A stretch of DNA of 64,000 nt from Alginatibacterium sediminis (GTDB taxonomy: Bacteria > Pseudomonadota > Gammaproteobacteria > Enterobacterales > Celerinatantimonadaceae), in the NCBI RefSeq assembly GCF_003610775.1, contig NZ_RAQO01000004.1, positions 719,755-783,754 of the forward strand, in the 5' to 3' direction. The notes beneath the pieces were generated by a model. That model was not told where the DNA came from, did no database searches, and saw only the letters and a list, made by a program, of their open reading frames with translations. Each line of letters begins with the position of its first letter. The first letter of the stretch is position 1. Of the stretch, positions 1 to 7,853 are shown piece after piece. Made by a program: the position numbers and the translations under genes.

Positions 1-409
1 GACTACGTTCCATTTCTAAAGCCTGCTTAAGCCTTGATATGTCATTCTTAGTCACTTGAGTTGCTGCAAACTCAGCAATACGGCTTTCTAGAAATTGCCG
101 TGCTTGAAGTAATTCAAACGGTCCAACATCGGAGGTAGAGTGATCCAATTGTTTGTGCTTATGTGCTTCATCACTGACCGTATCACTGGGTAAGTGAGTG
201 ACGTAAACACCAGAGCCTTTGCGGACATTTACTATTTCTTGTAGCTCCAGCATTATTAGTGCTTCTCTAACCACCGAGCGGCTTACATTCATCATCTCTG
301 CAATTTCACGCTCTGCAGGTAGCTTATCTCCCACGATAAATTCGCCAGCTTCAATTCTATCTTTTAGGGCTATCCCTACCTCTTGATATAGACGCTTAGG
401 TGAATTCAT
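1..409 (-). CDS. GntR/FadR-family regulator, UxuR/ExuR-like (3' end outside window)
   Basis: Only about 136 N-terminal residues are visible; the gene runs off the left edge. The start at 409 gives MNSPKRLYQEVGIALKDR, followed by a GntR winged helix (LPAEREIAEMMNVSRSVVREAL, roughly residues 29-50) and the beginning of an FCD-type effector domain. It closely resembles E. coli UxuR/ExuR, repressors released by hexuronates or fructuronate. The gene lies 42 bp downstream of the beta-glucuronidase gene on the same strand, so it is probably the last visible gene of that operon. I infer that it controls the divergent uronate promoter, which carries TTGGT-N3-ACCAA palindromes like the E. coli UxuR/ExuR box. 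Family assignment is firm; the choice of UxuR over ExuR is not. Confidence 0.85.
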   Translation of the reverse strand, partial: MNSPKRLYQEVGIALKDRIEAGEFIVGDKLPAEREIAEMMNVSRSVVREALIMLELQEIVNVRKGSGVYVTHLPSDTVSDEAHKHKQLDHSTSDVGPFELLQARQFLESRIAEFAATQVTKNDISRLKQALEMERS

Positions 410-451
410 TTACAACTCTTTTAACCTCGATAAACAGGGGCTTATTGCCCA

Positions 452-2245
452 TTATTGCTGTAGTTCCAGCTTCTTGTAAAAATCACCAAGTAAACTAAAA
501 GCATCCTTTTTGGTGAATTTGTCATTAGAAATTAGACCTTTGCGATTCCAGCCTTGTTGAAACATATTCTGACGACGTTCAACCCGAAATTCATAGAGTA
601 TCCAGGGAGAAATGCCTTTGATGTAATCCAATCGCTCTAGATATTCGATTTGCTCACGGTACACTTCCGACATATAAGCTTCACTAAAGAAACCTGAACT
701 TGGCGCTCCTTTTCCAATGAACCCGTCAGCACCTGTTTCAGATATTACAACAGGTTTTCCTGGGTTGGAGTTTTCCCCGATAGCAATAAGCTCATCGAAC
801 ACTTCTTCGTACCAACCGTAGTATTCGTTAATTCCGATCACATCTAATACGTCTGCTAAACGGTCTTCTATTTTGTTTTTTGCATGGTTGACCAAACAAG
901 CCGCTGATAATAAACGACAAGGGTCAAACTCACGTGCGCTGTGACAAAGATCAGACATGAATTTGAGACGAGCGTCAGTATCAGCATTCTCATTTCCAAC
1001 AGACCAAATAACAACACTTGCCCGATTACGGTCACGTTTAATCATTTCAAGTAACTGGTTTTGAGCATCCCTATATGTTGCTGGGTTTTCAAAATCAATT
1101 GCCCAGTAGACGGGAATCTCTGCCCACACTAAAATGCCATATTGGTCAGCTAACTTGGTAGCCATTTCATGATGCGTGTAATGAGCGAATCGCATAAAGT
1201 TGCAATTAAGTTCTTTTGCATGCGCAAAGCGTCGTTTTAAGTCTTCAACAGTAACCACTTTGCCATCTTGAATGTCATCTTCATGGACACTAATACCACG
1301 TAGAAAAATATTGTTGCCATTCAAAAATATCTCCGTACCACGGACCTCTATTTGCCTAAAACCAACCTGATCTTGAACACTGTCAGACAAGTATTGGCAA
1401 TCAATAGTATATAGCTTTGGCGAATCTGGCGACCATAATTGTGGTTGACAAAGGATGTCTGCTGCGGCTTTACCAGAAACTACGGCAACTTGCTGTTTTA
1501 TACCTAGTTCTTTTATTTCAAAATCTAAATAGCCATTTGGACCGTCTACTTCGATTTCGATATGTACGCAATTGTAGTTGTTATCGGGCTTTAAAAAGAC
1601 ATGCACATCGGTAATTGTAGCGAAGGGGGTGCGGATAATTTCGATGTCTCGATAAATACCACCATAGTTAAACCAATCGGTATTTCGCATCGGGACTCTG
1701 TCGAGGGTTCTAGTGTTGTTCACACAACACATAATCCAATTGCGACCAGAATTTAGTTTTCCCGTAAACTCGACAAAGAACGGAGTTGATCCCCCGTAGT
1801 GATTGCCTAAAAACTCACCATTGAGAAACACTTTACAATCATATTGCGCAGCACCTATTCGTAAGAAAACTCGTTCATTGCTATTTTTTTCAACATAGTC
1901 CCAAGCGCGGGTGTACCAAGCACTACCCTCAAAAAAATACCATTTCTCTTTTTGCATTTGCCAGCACGAAGGCACTGCGACGGTTTCACCTACGTAAGGA
2001 TCATAATCCCAAGGCTCTGACCTAGCTTCTGCTGCACTGGGTTTCATTGCGTACCATCGTTGCCGTAATCCGGTATCTAGCAAGTCAACGGCAAAATTCC
2101 AGTGTCCATTAAGAGACTCAGTGTCTCGGCCAGCTACAAAGAGCATGTTGGTGTGATTTAGATTTTGAAGATTAAAAGGCACATCGTACTGTTCGTCATG
2201 CAAACTATTAATGGCGTTGTCAGCTAAATTGGATCGTTCTAACAT
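452..2245 (-). CDS. uidA: Beta-glucuronidase, glycoside hydrolase family 2
   Basis: 597 residues, close to E. coli UidA (603). It hydrolyses beta-D-glucuronides to free D-glucuronate. The three GH2 domains appear in order: sugar-binding jelly roll (about 1-200), immunoglobulin-like sandwich (about 200-300) and TIM barrel (about 300-590). The acid/base is E419 in WSVGNEN and the nucleophile E503 in VISETGADG; these match E413 and E504 of the E. coli enzyme. There is no signal peptide, so it should act in the cytoplasm on imported glucuronides. A good SD (AGGAG) precedes the start. It lies 50 bp after the TRAP receptor gene, behind an attenuator-like hairpin, and before a GntR regulator. Its partners UxaC and UxuB are in the divergent operon. 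Confidence 0.9.
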   Translation of the reverse strand: MLERSNLADNAINSLHDEQYDVPFNLQNLNHTNMLFVAGRDTESLNGHWNFAVDLLDTGLRQRWYAMKPSAAEARSEPWDYDPYVGETVAVPSCWQMQKEKWYFFEGSAWYTRAWDYVEKNSNERVFLRIGAAQYDCKVFLNGEFLGNHYGGSTPFFVEFTGKLNSGRNWIMCCVNNTRTLDRVPMRNTDWFNYGGIYRDIEIIRTPFATITDVHVFLKPDNNYNCVHIEIEVDGPNGYLDFEIKELGIKQQVAVVSGKAAADILCQPQLWSPDSPKLYTIDCQYLSDSVQDQVGFRQIEVRGTEIFLNGNNIFLRGISVHEDDIQDGKVVTVEDLKRRFAHAKELNCNFMRFAHYTHHEMATKLADQYGILVWAEIPVYWAIDFENPATYRDAQNQLLEMIKRDRNRASVVIWSVGNENADTDARLKFMSDLCHSAREFDPCRLLSAACLVNHAKNKIEDRLADVLDVIGINEYYGWYEEVFDELIAIGENSNPGKPVVISETGADGFIGKGAPSSGFFSEAYMSEVYREQIEYLERLDYIKGISPWILYEFRVERRQNMFQQGWNRKGLISNDKFTKKDAFSLLGDFYKKLELQQ

Positions 2246-2255
2246 TAGATCTCCT

Positions 2256-2275
2256 AAAAAGGGGGCAAAGCCCCC
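2256..2275 (-). terminator. Intercistronic attenuator-like hairpin between TRAP receptor and uidA
   Basis: On the minus strand a 6-bp all-GC stem (GGGGGC/GCCCCC, 3-nt loop) is followed by TTTTT and then directly by the AGGAG ribosome site of the downstream gene. This has the form of an intrinsic terminator. It would let the receptor gene be expressed above the genes behind it, as is common for solute-binding proteins. Confidence 0.7.
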
Positions 2276-2295
2276 TATTCAATCAGGTAAATATA

Positions 2296-3282
2296 CTATT
2301 GTGCTAAGGCATCAATAGCTGTTACATATGTTGCAATCGCTGGGTTATTCAAGGCTTCGTCATGCATAGGTTTAACCGCATCGACAAATGCTTGTTTTTC
2401 AACTTGAACAACTTTCACACCCATTTCATCTTGAGCTTGCTTAATCGCTGCATCTGTCATTTCTGACCACAAGTCTTTATGGAACATCATTGAATCTTTT
2501 GCGGCTTTTTTGAGCGCAACTTGATGCTCGCTACTTAATTTGTCCCATGATGTCGAACTAATAACGAGTACGTCAGGGATCATCGTGTGCTCATCCTGGC
2601 TAAATACCTTTGATACTTCACCATGACGCGAGTTAGTTAGTGCGGTTGGGTTGTTTTCAGCACCGTCTACAACACCTTGTTGTAATGCAGTATATAGCTC
2701 ACCGTAGGCTAACGGTGTTGGAGAACCACCCATGAGTTTAATCATGTTCACCGCTGTTGGGCTTGGCTGTACGCGAATTTTTAGACCTTTTAGGTCTGCA
2801 GGAGTAAGAATCTCTTTATTTGCGTAAAAGCTACGAGCGCCTGCATCATAATAAGTTAGGCCTACAAAGCCTTTATCATATGATGCATCTAATATTTGCT
2901 CGCCAACCTCACCGGACATTGCACGGTAATAATGCTCGCGGTCTCGGAAAATATACGGGATGTTAAATGCGCCATACGCAGGTTCAAATGATTCCATCTC
3001 ACTAGCATTTGACTTCGCCATGTCTAGCGCGCCATTTTGCAGTAGTTCCATAGATTCACGTTGTGTTCCCAATTGTCCATTTGGGTAAATCCGAATTTTT
3101 AACTCACCGTTCGTAAGCTCTTTAACTTCGTCAGCCATAAACTGCATTGATTTATGCACCGGATGGTTTCGGTCTTGGTTATGGCTAAGCTTTAAGTTAG
3201 TCGCAGCTGTTGCTGAAAAAGATAGACTTGCCGCAACAACACTTGTGATGCACGTAGCAAGCAATTTCTTATTCCCAAACAT
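2296..3282 (-). CDS. TRAP transporter solute-binding protein (DctP family), probably uronate receptor
   Basis: 328 residues starting with a Sec signal peptide (MFGNKKLLATCITSVVAASL..SATAA, cut near residue 27). It has the DctP fold signatures: PNGQLG around residue 69, and the conserved Arg in IRVQPSPTA with the downstream ALQQGVVDGAENNP, which in this family bind and position the carboxylate. It captures an organic acid in the periplasm and delivers it to DctQM. The DctQ and DctM genes are divergent (3574 onward), so the three parts of one transporter are split across a shared promoter. With uidA, uxaC and uxuB nearby, the ligand is most likely glucuronate, galacturonate or a glucuronide; this is inferred from context, not from residues. 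Confidence 0.88.
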   Translation of the reverse strand: MFGNKKLLATCITSVVAASLSFSATAATNLKLSHNQDRNHPVHKSMQFMADEVKELTNGELKIRIYPNGQLGTQRESMELLQNGALDMAKSNASEMESFEPAYGAFNIPYIFRDREHYYRAMSGEVGEQILDASYDKGFVGLTYYDAGARSFYANKEILTPADLKGLKIRVQPSPTAVNMIKLMGGSPTPLAYGELYTALQQGVVDGAENNPTALTNSRHGEVSKVFSQDEHTMIPDVLVISSTSWDKLSSEHQVALKKAAKDSMMFHKDLWSEMTDAAIKQAQDEMGVKVVQVEKQAFVDAVKPMHDEALNNPAIATYVTAIDALAQ

Positions 3283-3325
3283 AGGTATTCTCCATTTCTA
3301 TAGGGTAGTTTCTTGTTATTGATAT

Positions 3326-3338
3326 TTGGTAGGACCAA
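3326..3338. promoter_or_regulatory. Putative UxuR/ExuR operator 1
   Basis: TTGGTAGGACCAA is a palindrome with perfect 5-bp arms, matching the core of the E. coli UxuR/ExuR box (ATTGGTATACCAAT). It lies 44-56 bp upstream of the TRAP receptor start, where it could block leftward transcription. Confidence 0.55.
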
Positions 3339-3440
3339 AGAATCAGTTCCAATCTCGAAACGGGATTTTGCGCTTAAAAATAATAGTTTCAATGCCTTTA
3401 TCAGCCATTTAAGATCCTTGTCACACTTTTATCCCTCACT

Positions 3441-3453
3441 TTGGTCAGTCCAA
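3441..3453. promoter_or_regulatory. Putative UxuR/ExuR operator 2 (imperfect)
   Basis: TTGGTCAGTCCAA has one mismatch to TTGGT-N3-ACCAA. It lies just upstream of the CRP site in the divergent uronate promoter. It is the weakest of the three copies. Confidence 0.4.
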
Positions 3454-3458
3454 TTATT

Positions 3459-3474
3459 TGTGATCAATATCACT
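3459..3474. promoter_or_regulatory. CRP-cAMP binding site in divergent uronate promoter
   Basis: TGTGATCAATATCACT fits TGTGA-N6-TCACA with a single end mismatch. It lies between the divergent TRAP genes, 100 bp before dctQ and 177 bp before the receptor gene. It touches the next operator, so activation by CRP and repression by a uronate regulator could interact here. Confidence 0.7.
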
Positions 3475-3486
3475 TGGTCTTACCAA
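3474..3486. promoter_or_regulatory. Putative UxuR/ExuR operator 3
   Basis: TTGGTCTTACCAA, with perfect 5-bp arms and AT-rich flanks (ACTTGGT...ACCAATTA), is the closest of the three to the E. coli consensus. It abuts the CRP site and would lie near the rightward promoter of dctQ. Confidence 0.6.
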
Positions 3487-3573
3487 TTACATAACTATAC
3501 TTGCGCTAAATTTTTCATCATCTAAGTATCATTGTTGGTGTTGTTCGATAGCACTTAACTCTCAGGAGATCTT

Positions 3574-4074
3574 ATGAACAAGCTCATTTCTATAATGGAC
3601 CGAGCGTTATCAATCTTTTGTATTTCACTAAGTAGTTTTTTGGTGGTCTGCGTGGTTTGGCAAGTGTTTTCGCGTTATGTGTTAAATGCACCGAGTACCA
3701 TGACTGACGAAGTCGCTCGTTTTCTGTTTATTTGGGTAGCCTTAATGGGTGCCGCTTACACACTCGGTCAAAAACGCCATCTCGCTATTGATTTACTAGA
3801 TTTTAAACTTGAACAAAAACCCCGTATGCGTTGCAAACTACATATGTTAATCAACGTTATTAGCTTTAGCTTTGCCTCTGTCATTTTAAGCTATGGGGGA
3901 GGTCGGCTAATGCTTAAAACCTTGTCTACTGGTCAGGTTTCACCAGCATTAGGAATCGAAATGGGCCTAGTTTACGCTGCAATTCCTCTGTCAGGAATTT
4001 TCATGATCTTGTACCTAATCAATGATTTTAAATTAAATTTAGCTCAGTTAAAAACCTTACCCAATTCACTATAA
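3574..4074 (+). CDS. TRAP transporter small permease subunit (DctQ family)
   Basis: 166 residues with four predicted membrane helices (about 13-37, 48-66, 85-110 and 128-150). The DctQ signature is visible in helices 1-2 (WQVFSRYVLNAPSTMTDEVARFLFIW) and after it (GAAYTLGQKRHLAIDLL). It forms the membrane complex with DctM and powers sodium-dependent uptake from the periplasmic receptor. The start has a strong AGGAGATCTT ribosome site. It is the first gene of the rightward uronate operon, 26 bp before dctM. Confidence 0.9.
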   Translation: MNKLISIMDRALSIFCISLSSFLVVCVVWQVFSRYVLNAPSTMTDEVARFLFIWVALMGAAYTLGQKRHLAIDLLDFKLEQKPRMRCKLHMLINVISFSFASVILSYGGGRLMLKTLSTGQVSPALGIEMGLVYAAIPLSGIFMILYLINDFKLNLAQLKTLPNSL

Positions 4075-4100
4075 ACGCACTTGCGTTAGGAGCAATACAC

Positions 4101-5402
4101 ATGGAATGGCAAGTTCTAATTGTCTTATTCGGTAGTTTTTTCATTTTCTTGGGAATTGGTGTACCTATTTCATTTGCGATCGGTATCTCTTCCCTATTTA
4201 CGGTTTTATTGTCGCTACCATTTGAGCCTGCAATTGCGGTCATTTCGCAAAAGATGGCATCAGGATTGGATAGCTTTGCTTTACTCGCTATCCCTTTCTT
4301 CATTTTAGCGGGCAACATCATGAACCAGGGCGGTATCGCCATGCGTTTGATTATGTTTGCTAAAGTGTTAGGGGGTCGACTTCCTGGCTCTCTTGCTCAT
4401 GTAAACATCATTGCTAATATGATGTTTGGTGCAATATCCGGCTCAGCAGTTGCTTCAGCAGCTGCAGTTGGCGGCACTATGGCACCGCTACAGAAGAAAG
4501 AAGGTTACGACCCAGCTTATTCAGCTGCCGTTAACATTACCTCGTGCCCTACTGGATTGCTTATTCCACCTAGCAATACCTTCATCGTGTACTCACTTAT
4601 TTCCGGCGGTACTTCAATTGGCGCGCTTTTCTTGGCTGGTTATATTCCTGGGCTGCTAATGGGACTAGGACTAATGACAGTCGCAGGTATCATTGCGAAA
4701 CGCCGCAACTACCCCGTTGACCAACGCTCTAGCCTGTCTCAGGTTCTTACCACTACTTGGAGAGCACTACCGAGTCTAGGGTTGATCGCTGTGATCATGG
4801 GTGGGATCATAGGAGGTATCTTTACTGCAACCGAAGCCTCTGCTATCGCTGTTGTTTATACCTTATTACTGGCAGTCGTTTTTTATCGCGAAGTTAGTTT
4901 ACGCCAGCTACCAAAAATTATCTTGGAGTCAGTGGTTACCACTTCAATCGTGCTGCTACTCATTGGTGCATCAATGGGTATGTCCTGGGCTATGGCCAAC
5001 GCCGACATTCCGTATATGATTAGTGATGCCCTGCTTGCCGTTTCAGAAAATCCGATCATTATCCTACTGATTATCAACTTAATACTTTTGATTGTTGGTA
5101 TTTTCATGGACATGACACCAGCACTACTTATTTTTACACCCATCTTTTTACCCATCGCAATGGACTTAGGTATGGACCCTGTACATTTTGGGGTGATGAT
5201 GACCTTCAACTTATGCATCGGTATCTGCACTCCACCAGTGGGTAGTGCACTCTTTATTGGTTGTTCAGTGGGTAAAGTCAAAATTGATAAAGTGGTAAAA
5301 CCCCTACTGCCTTTCTACGCCGTGTTAGTCATTGCATTGATGTTGGTGACGTTCATTCCAAAACTAAGCCTTGCCTTACCGCAGTATTTCTTAGGTTACT
5401 AA
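4101..5402 (+). CDS. TRAP transporter large permease subunit (DctM family)
   Basis: 433 residues, the usual DctM length, and almost entirely membrane helices. Family motifs include GIGVPISFAIG at the N terminus, FFILAGNIMNQGGIAMRL, the conserved SGSAVASAAAVG segment, and CPTGLLIPPSNTFIVYS and CIGICTPPVGSALF, the two re-entrant-loop regions lining the sodium/substrate site. It is the transport channel of the TRAP system, co-transcribed with dctQ. A hairpin-plus-T tract follows immediately (5421-5442), so expression of the enzymes downstream may be lower. Confidence 0.92.
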   Translation: MEWQVLIVLFGSFFIFLGIGVPISFAIGISSLFTVLLSLPFEPAIAVISQKMASGLDSFALLAIPFFILAGNIMNQGGIAMRLIMFAKVLGGRLPGSLAHVNIIANMMFGAISGSAVASAAAVGGTMAPLQKKEGYDPAYSAAVNITSCPTGLLIPPSNTFIVYSLISGGTSIGALFLAGYIPGLLMGLGLMTVAGIIAKRRNYPVDQRSSLSQVLTTTWRALPSLGLIAVIMGGIIGGIFTATEASAIAVVYTLLLAVVFYREVSLRQLPKIILESVVTTSIVLLLIGASMGMSWAMANADIPYMISDALLAVSENPIIILLIINLILLIVGIFMDMTPALLIFTPIFLPIAMDLGMDPVHFGVMMTFNLCIGICTPPVGSALFIGCSVGKVKIDKVVKPLLPFYAVLVIALMLVTFIPKLSLALPQYFLGY

Positions 5403-5420
5403 GCAATTCAATTTCAAAGA

Positions 5421-5442
5421 AGTGAAGCGAGAGCTTCACTTT
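5421..5442 (+). terminator. Attenuator-like hairpin between dctM and the GH31 gene
   Basis: A perfect 8-bp stem (AGTGAAGC / GCTTCACT, GAGA tetraloop, 5421-5440) runs into TTTTAT. It sits 18 nt after the dctM stop and before the GH31 ribosome site. The form is that of a partial terminator separating transporter from enzyme genes. It mirrors the hairpin after the receptor gene on the other arm. Confidence 0.65.
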
Positions 5443-5457
5443 TATAGGATGTATACA

Positions 5458-7842
5458 ATGAAAACAGTTAAAAATTGGCGCTTTATCCAGAGTCACGACA
5501 ATCGTATCGACTTTGAATGTGATGAACGTCATAGCATGCATATTTTCGTACTTGAGCACGACATTATCCGAGTTCTTTTTAAAAACAATGGTCAATTCAG
5601 ACTCGACAAAACGTGGTCAATTGCGCCTGATGGCAAAGACGTACCTTTTGAAGGTCGCGAACGTATGTCAACACAGGGATTTTCGCTGCCCGATTATGAC
5701 TGCACCGACAATGGCGACAACGTAACTATCACGACTGACAAACTACGCTTACGAGTTGTACAAGGTTTGTTTTTAGCCCTCGAGTGGGAACACAATATTG
5801 CAGGACAATGGCAAGCCTTAGCTCGCGATCGGAAAACAGGAGCCTATTCATTAGGAGTAAAAGATGGTCGAGTCCAACATTACATGGCTCGCAGTAACGA
5901 TGATAACTACTATGGACTTGGCGAAAAAACCGGTGATTTAAACCGTAAAGGTAAGCGTTATGAAATGCGTAACCTAGATGCGATGGGTTATAACGCAGAA
6001 ACTACAGATCCGCTTTACAAACATATCCCCTTTTACATTACCCGTACCCAAGATGCAGCCTTCGGATTGTTCTACGATAACCTTGCTAGTTGCTGGTTCG
6101 ATTTAGGCAATGAGCTTGATAACTACCACGAATTTTATCGTTCATATCGCGCTGAAGATGGGGACTTAGATTACTATATGATCTTGGGACCAAAAGTTAG
6201 CGATGTGACTAAACGCTACACAGCAATGACTGGCGGTACTTTCTTTGGTCCAAAATGGAGCCTAGGTTACAGTGGCTCCACGATGCATTACACCGATGCG
6301 CCCAATGCTCAGGAGCAACTATTAGAGTTCGTAAACCTGTGCAATGAGCATGACATCCCTTGTGATTCTTTCCAGCTCTCCTCGGGTTATACATCTATCG
6401 GTGCTAAACGATACGTATTTAATTGGAATTACGACAAAGTACCAAGCCCTGAAACTATGAGTAAAGGCTTCCATGATGCTGGTATGTATTTAGCCGCAAA
6501 CATCAAACCATGTCTGCTACAAGATCATCCTCGTTTTAATGAAGTTAAAGAGCAAGGTTTGTTTATTAAAGACTCTGAGTTCGACCAACCAGAGAGTTCT
6601 GTGTTTTGGGACGATAGCGGCTCGCACCTCGATTTTACCAATCCAAACACCGTCAGTTGGTGGAAACAGAATGTTAAAGAGCAGCTATTAGATAAAGGCA
6701 TCAACTCGACCTGGAATGATAATAACGAGTACGAAGTATGGGATGGAGATGCACGTTGTTTTGGTTTTGGAAAACAAATACCAATACGCCTCATTCGTCC
6801 ATTGCAACCGCTACTCATGATGCGCTCATCATTTGACGCTCAAATCGAACATCAGCCGAATCTTCGTCCTTTTCTGATATCACGTTCGGGCTGTCCAGGT
6901 ATGAACCGCTATGTGCAAACTTGGACCGGAGACAACCGGACCAATTGGAATAGCTTACGTTATAACATTCGTATGGGTGTGGGCATGAGCTTGTCGGGAC
7001 TATACAATGTTGGACACGATGTAGGCGGTTTCTCAGGTTTACGGCCCGAACCAGAATTGTTTGCTCGTTGGGTACAAAATGGGGTGATGCACCCTCGCTT
7101 CACTATCCACTCATGGAATGATGATGCTACCGTAAACGAGCCTTGGATGTATCCAGAAGTAACTCCCATAATTCGCGATGCTATTGCCCTACGCTATCAA
7201 CTTTTACCTTATCTATATGACAGTTTGTATGCGGCTCATGCGCATCACGAGCCCATGCTTCGCCCTACTTTCTTTGACCACGAACATGACCCTAAGACAC
7301 TCGAAGAATGCGACGACTATCTATTAGGGCGCGACTTATTAGTTGCATCAGTTGTTGAACAAGGTCAACGCCAACGTGAGGTTTATTTACCGGATAATGT
7401 TCATGGTTGGTATTGCTATTATTCGGGGCAATGGTTTGCGGCAGCTCAAAACGTGGTGCTTGACGCACCACTTGAGCGCCAACCACTGCTTGCTCAAGCC
7501 GGGAGTATAATTGCCACCAGCTCACGCTTGGCGCACGTAAACCCTCAATCAGACACACAACGTCAGCTACGCGTATTTCCACTACAAGGCAGAGGACAAA
7601 GTTCACGAAGCATATTTGATGATGACGGCGAAAGCTTTGCTTATCAGGAACAAAGCTTTCTTAAACTAGACATAGTTATGCAATGTAAACTTGAACGTAT
7701 CGACCTAAATATATCTAAACAGGGGCAATGGCAACCCGCCTACTCAAGCATTGAAATTATATTACCAGTTAACGAAACACGTCCCGTTTTTGTAAATGGG
7801 GCAGCCTTAATGAACAATACTATTCAACTAGACTCGCTGTAG
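5458..7842 (+). CDS. Glycoside hydrolase family 31 (alpha-glycosidase), substrate unknown
   Basis: 794 residues with the GH31 layout: N-terminal beta-sandwich (about 1-260), TIM barrel (about 260-600) and C-terminal beta domains. The nucleophile is D421 in STWNDNNEYE and the acid D492 in QTWTGDNRTNW. No signal peptide is seen, so it is probably cytoplasmic. I chose ATG 5458, which follows TAGGAT; the longer GTG start at 5422 lies inside the hairpin stem and is unlikely. It sits between the TRAP permease and the uronate enzymes, which suggests an alpha-linked oligosaccharide or glycoside containing a uronic acid. GH31 also covers alpha-glucosidases, xylosidases, galactosidases and sulfoquinovosidases, so specificity stays open. 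Confidence 0.85.
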   Translation: MKTVKNWRFIQSHDNRIDFECDERHSMHIFVLEHDIIRVLFKNNGQFRLDKTWSIAPDGKDVPFEGRERMSTQGFSLPDYDCTDNGDNVTITTDKLRLRVVQGLFLALEWEHNIAGQWQALARDRKTGAYSLGVKDGRVQHYMARSNDDNYYGLGEKTGDLNRKGKRYEMRNLDAMGYNAETTDPLYKHIPFYITRTQDAAFGLFYDNLASCWFDLGNELDNYHEFYRSYRAEDGDLDYYMILGPKVSDVTKRYTAMTGGTFFGPKWSLGYSGSTMHYTDAPNAQEQLLEFVNLCNEHDIPCDSFQLSSGYTSIGAKRYVFNWNYDKVPSPETMSKGFHDAGMYLAANIKPCLLQDHPRFNEVKEQGLFIKDSEFDQPESSVFWDDSGSHLDFTNPNTVSWWKQNVKEQLLDKGINSTWNDNNEYEVWDGDARCFGFGKQIPIRLIRPLQPLLMMRSSFDAQIEHQPNLRPFLISRSGCPGMNRYVQTWTGDNRTNWNSLRYNIRMGVGMSLSGLYNVGHDVGGFSGLRPEPELFARWVQNGVMHPRFTIHSWNDDATVNEPWMYPEVTPIIRDAIALRYQLLPYLYDSLYAAHAHHEPMLRPTFFDHEHDPKTLEECDDYLLGRDLLVASVVEQGQRQREVYLPDNVHGWYCYYSGQWFAAAQNVVLDAPLERQPLLAQAGSIIATSSRLAHVNPQSDTQRQLRVFPLQGRGQSSRSIFDDDGESFAYQEQSFLKLDIVMQCKLERIDLNISKQGQWQPAYSSIEIILPVNETRPVFVNGAALMNNTIQLDSL

Positions 7843-7853
7843 GAGCCACTAAT

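Noticed and set aside
5422..5457. Longer GTG start for the GH31 gene
   Set aside because: The GTG lies inside the perfect hairpin stem after dctM; ATG 5458 has the ribosome site.
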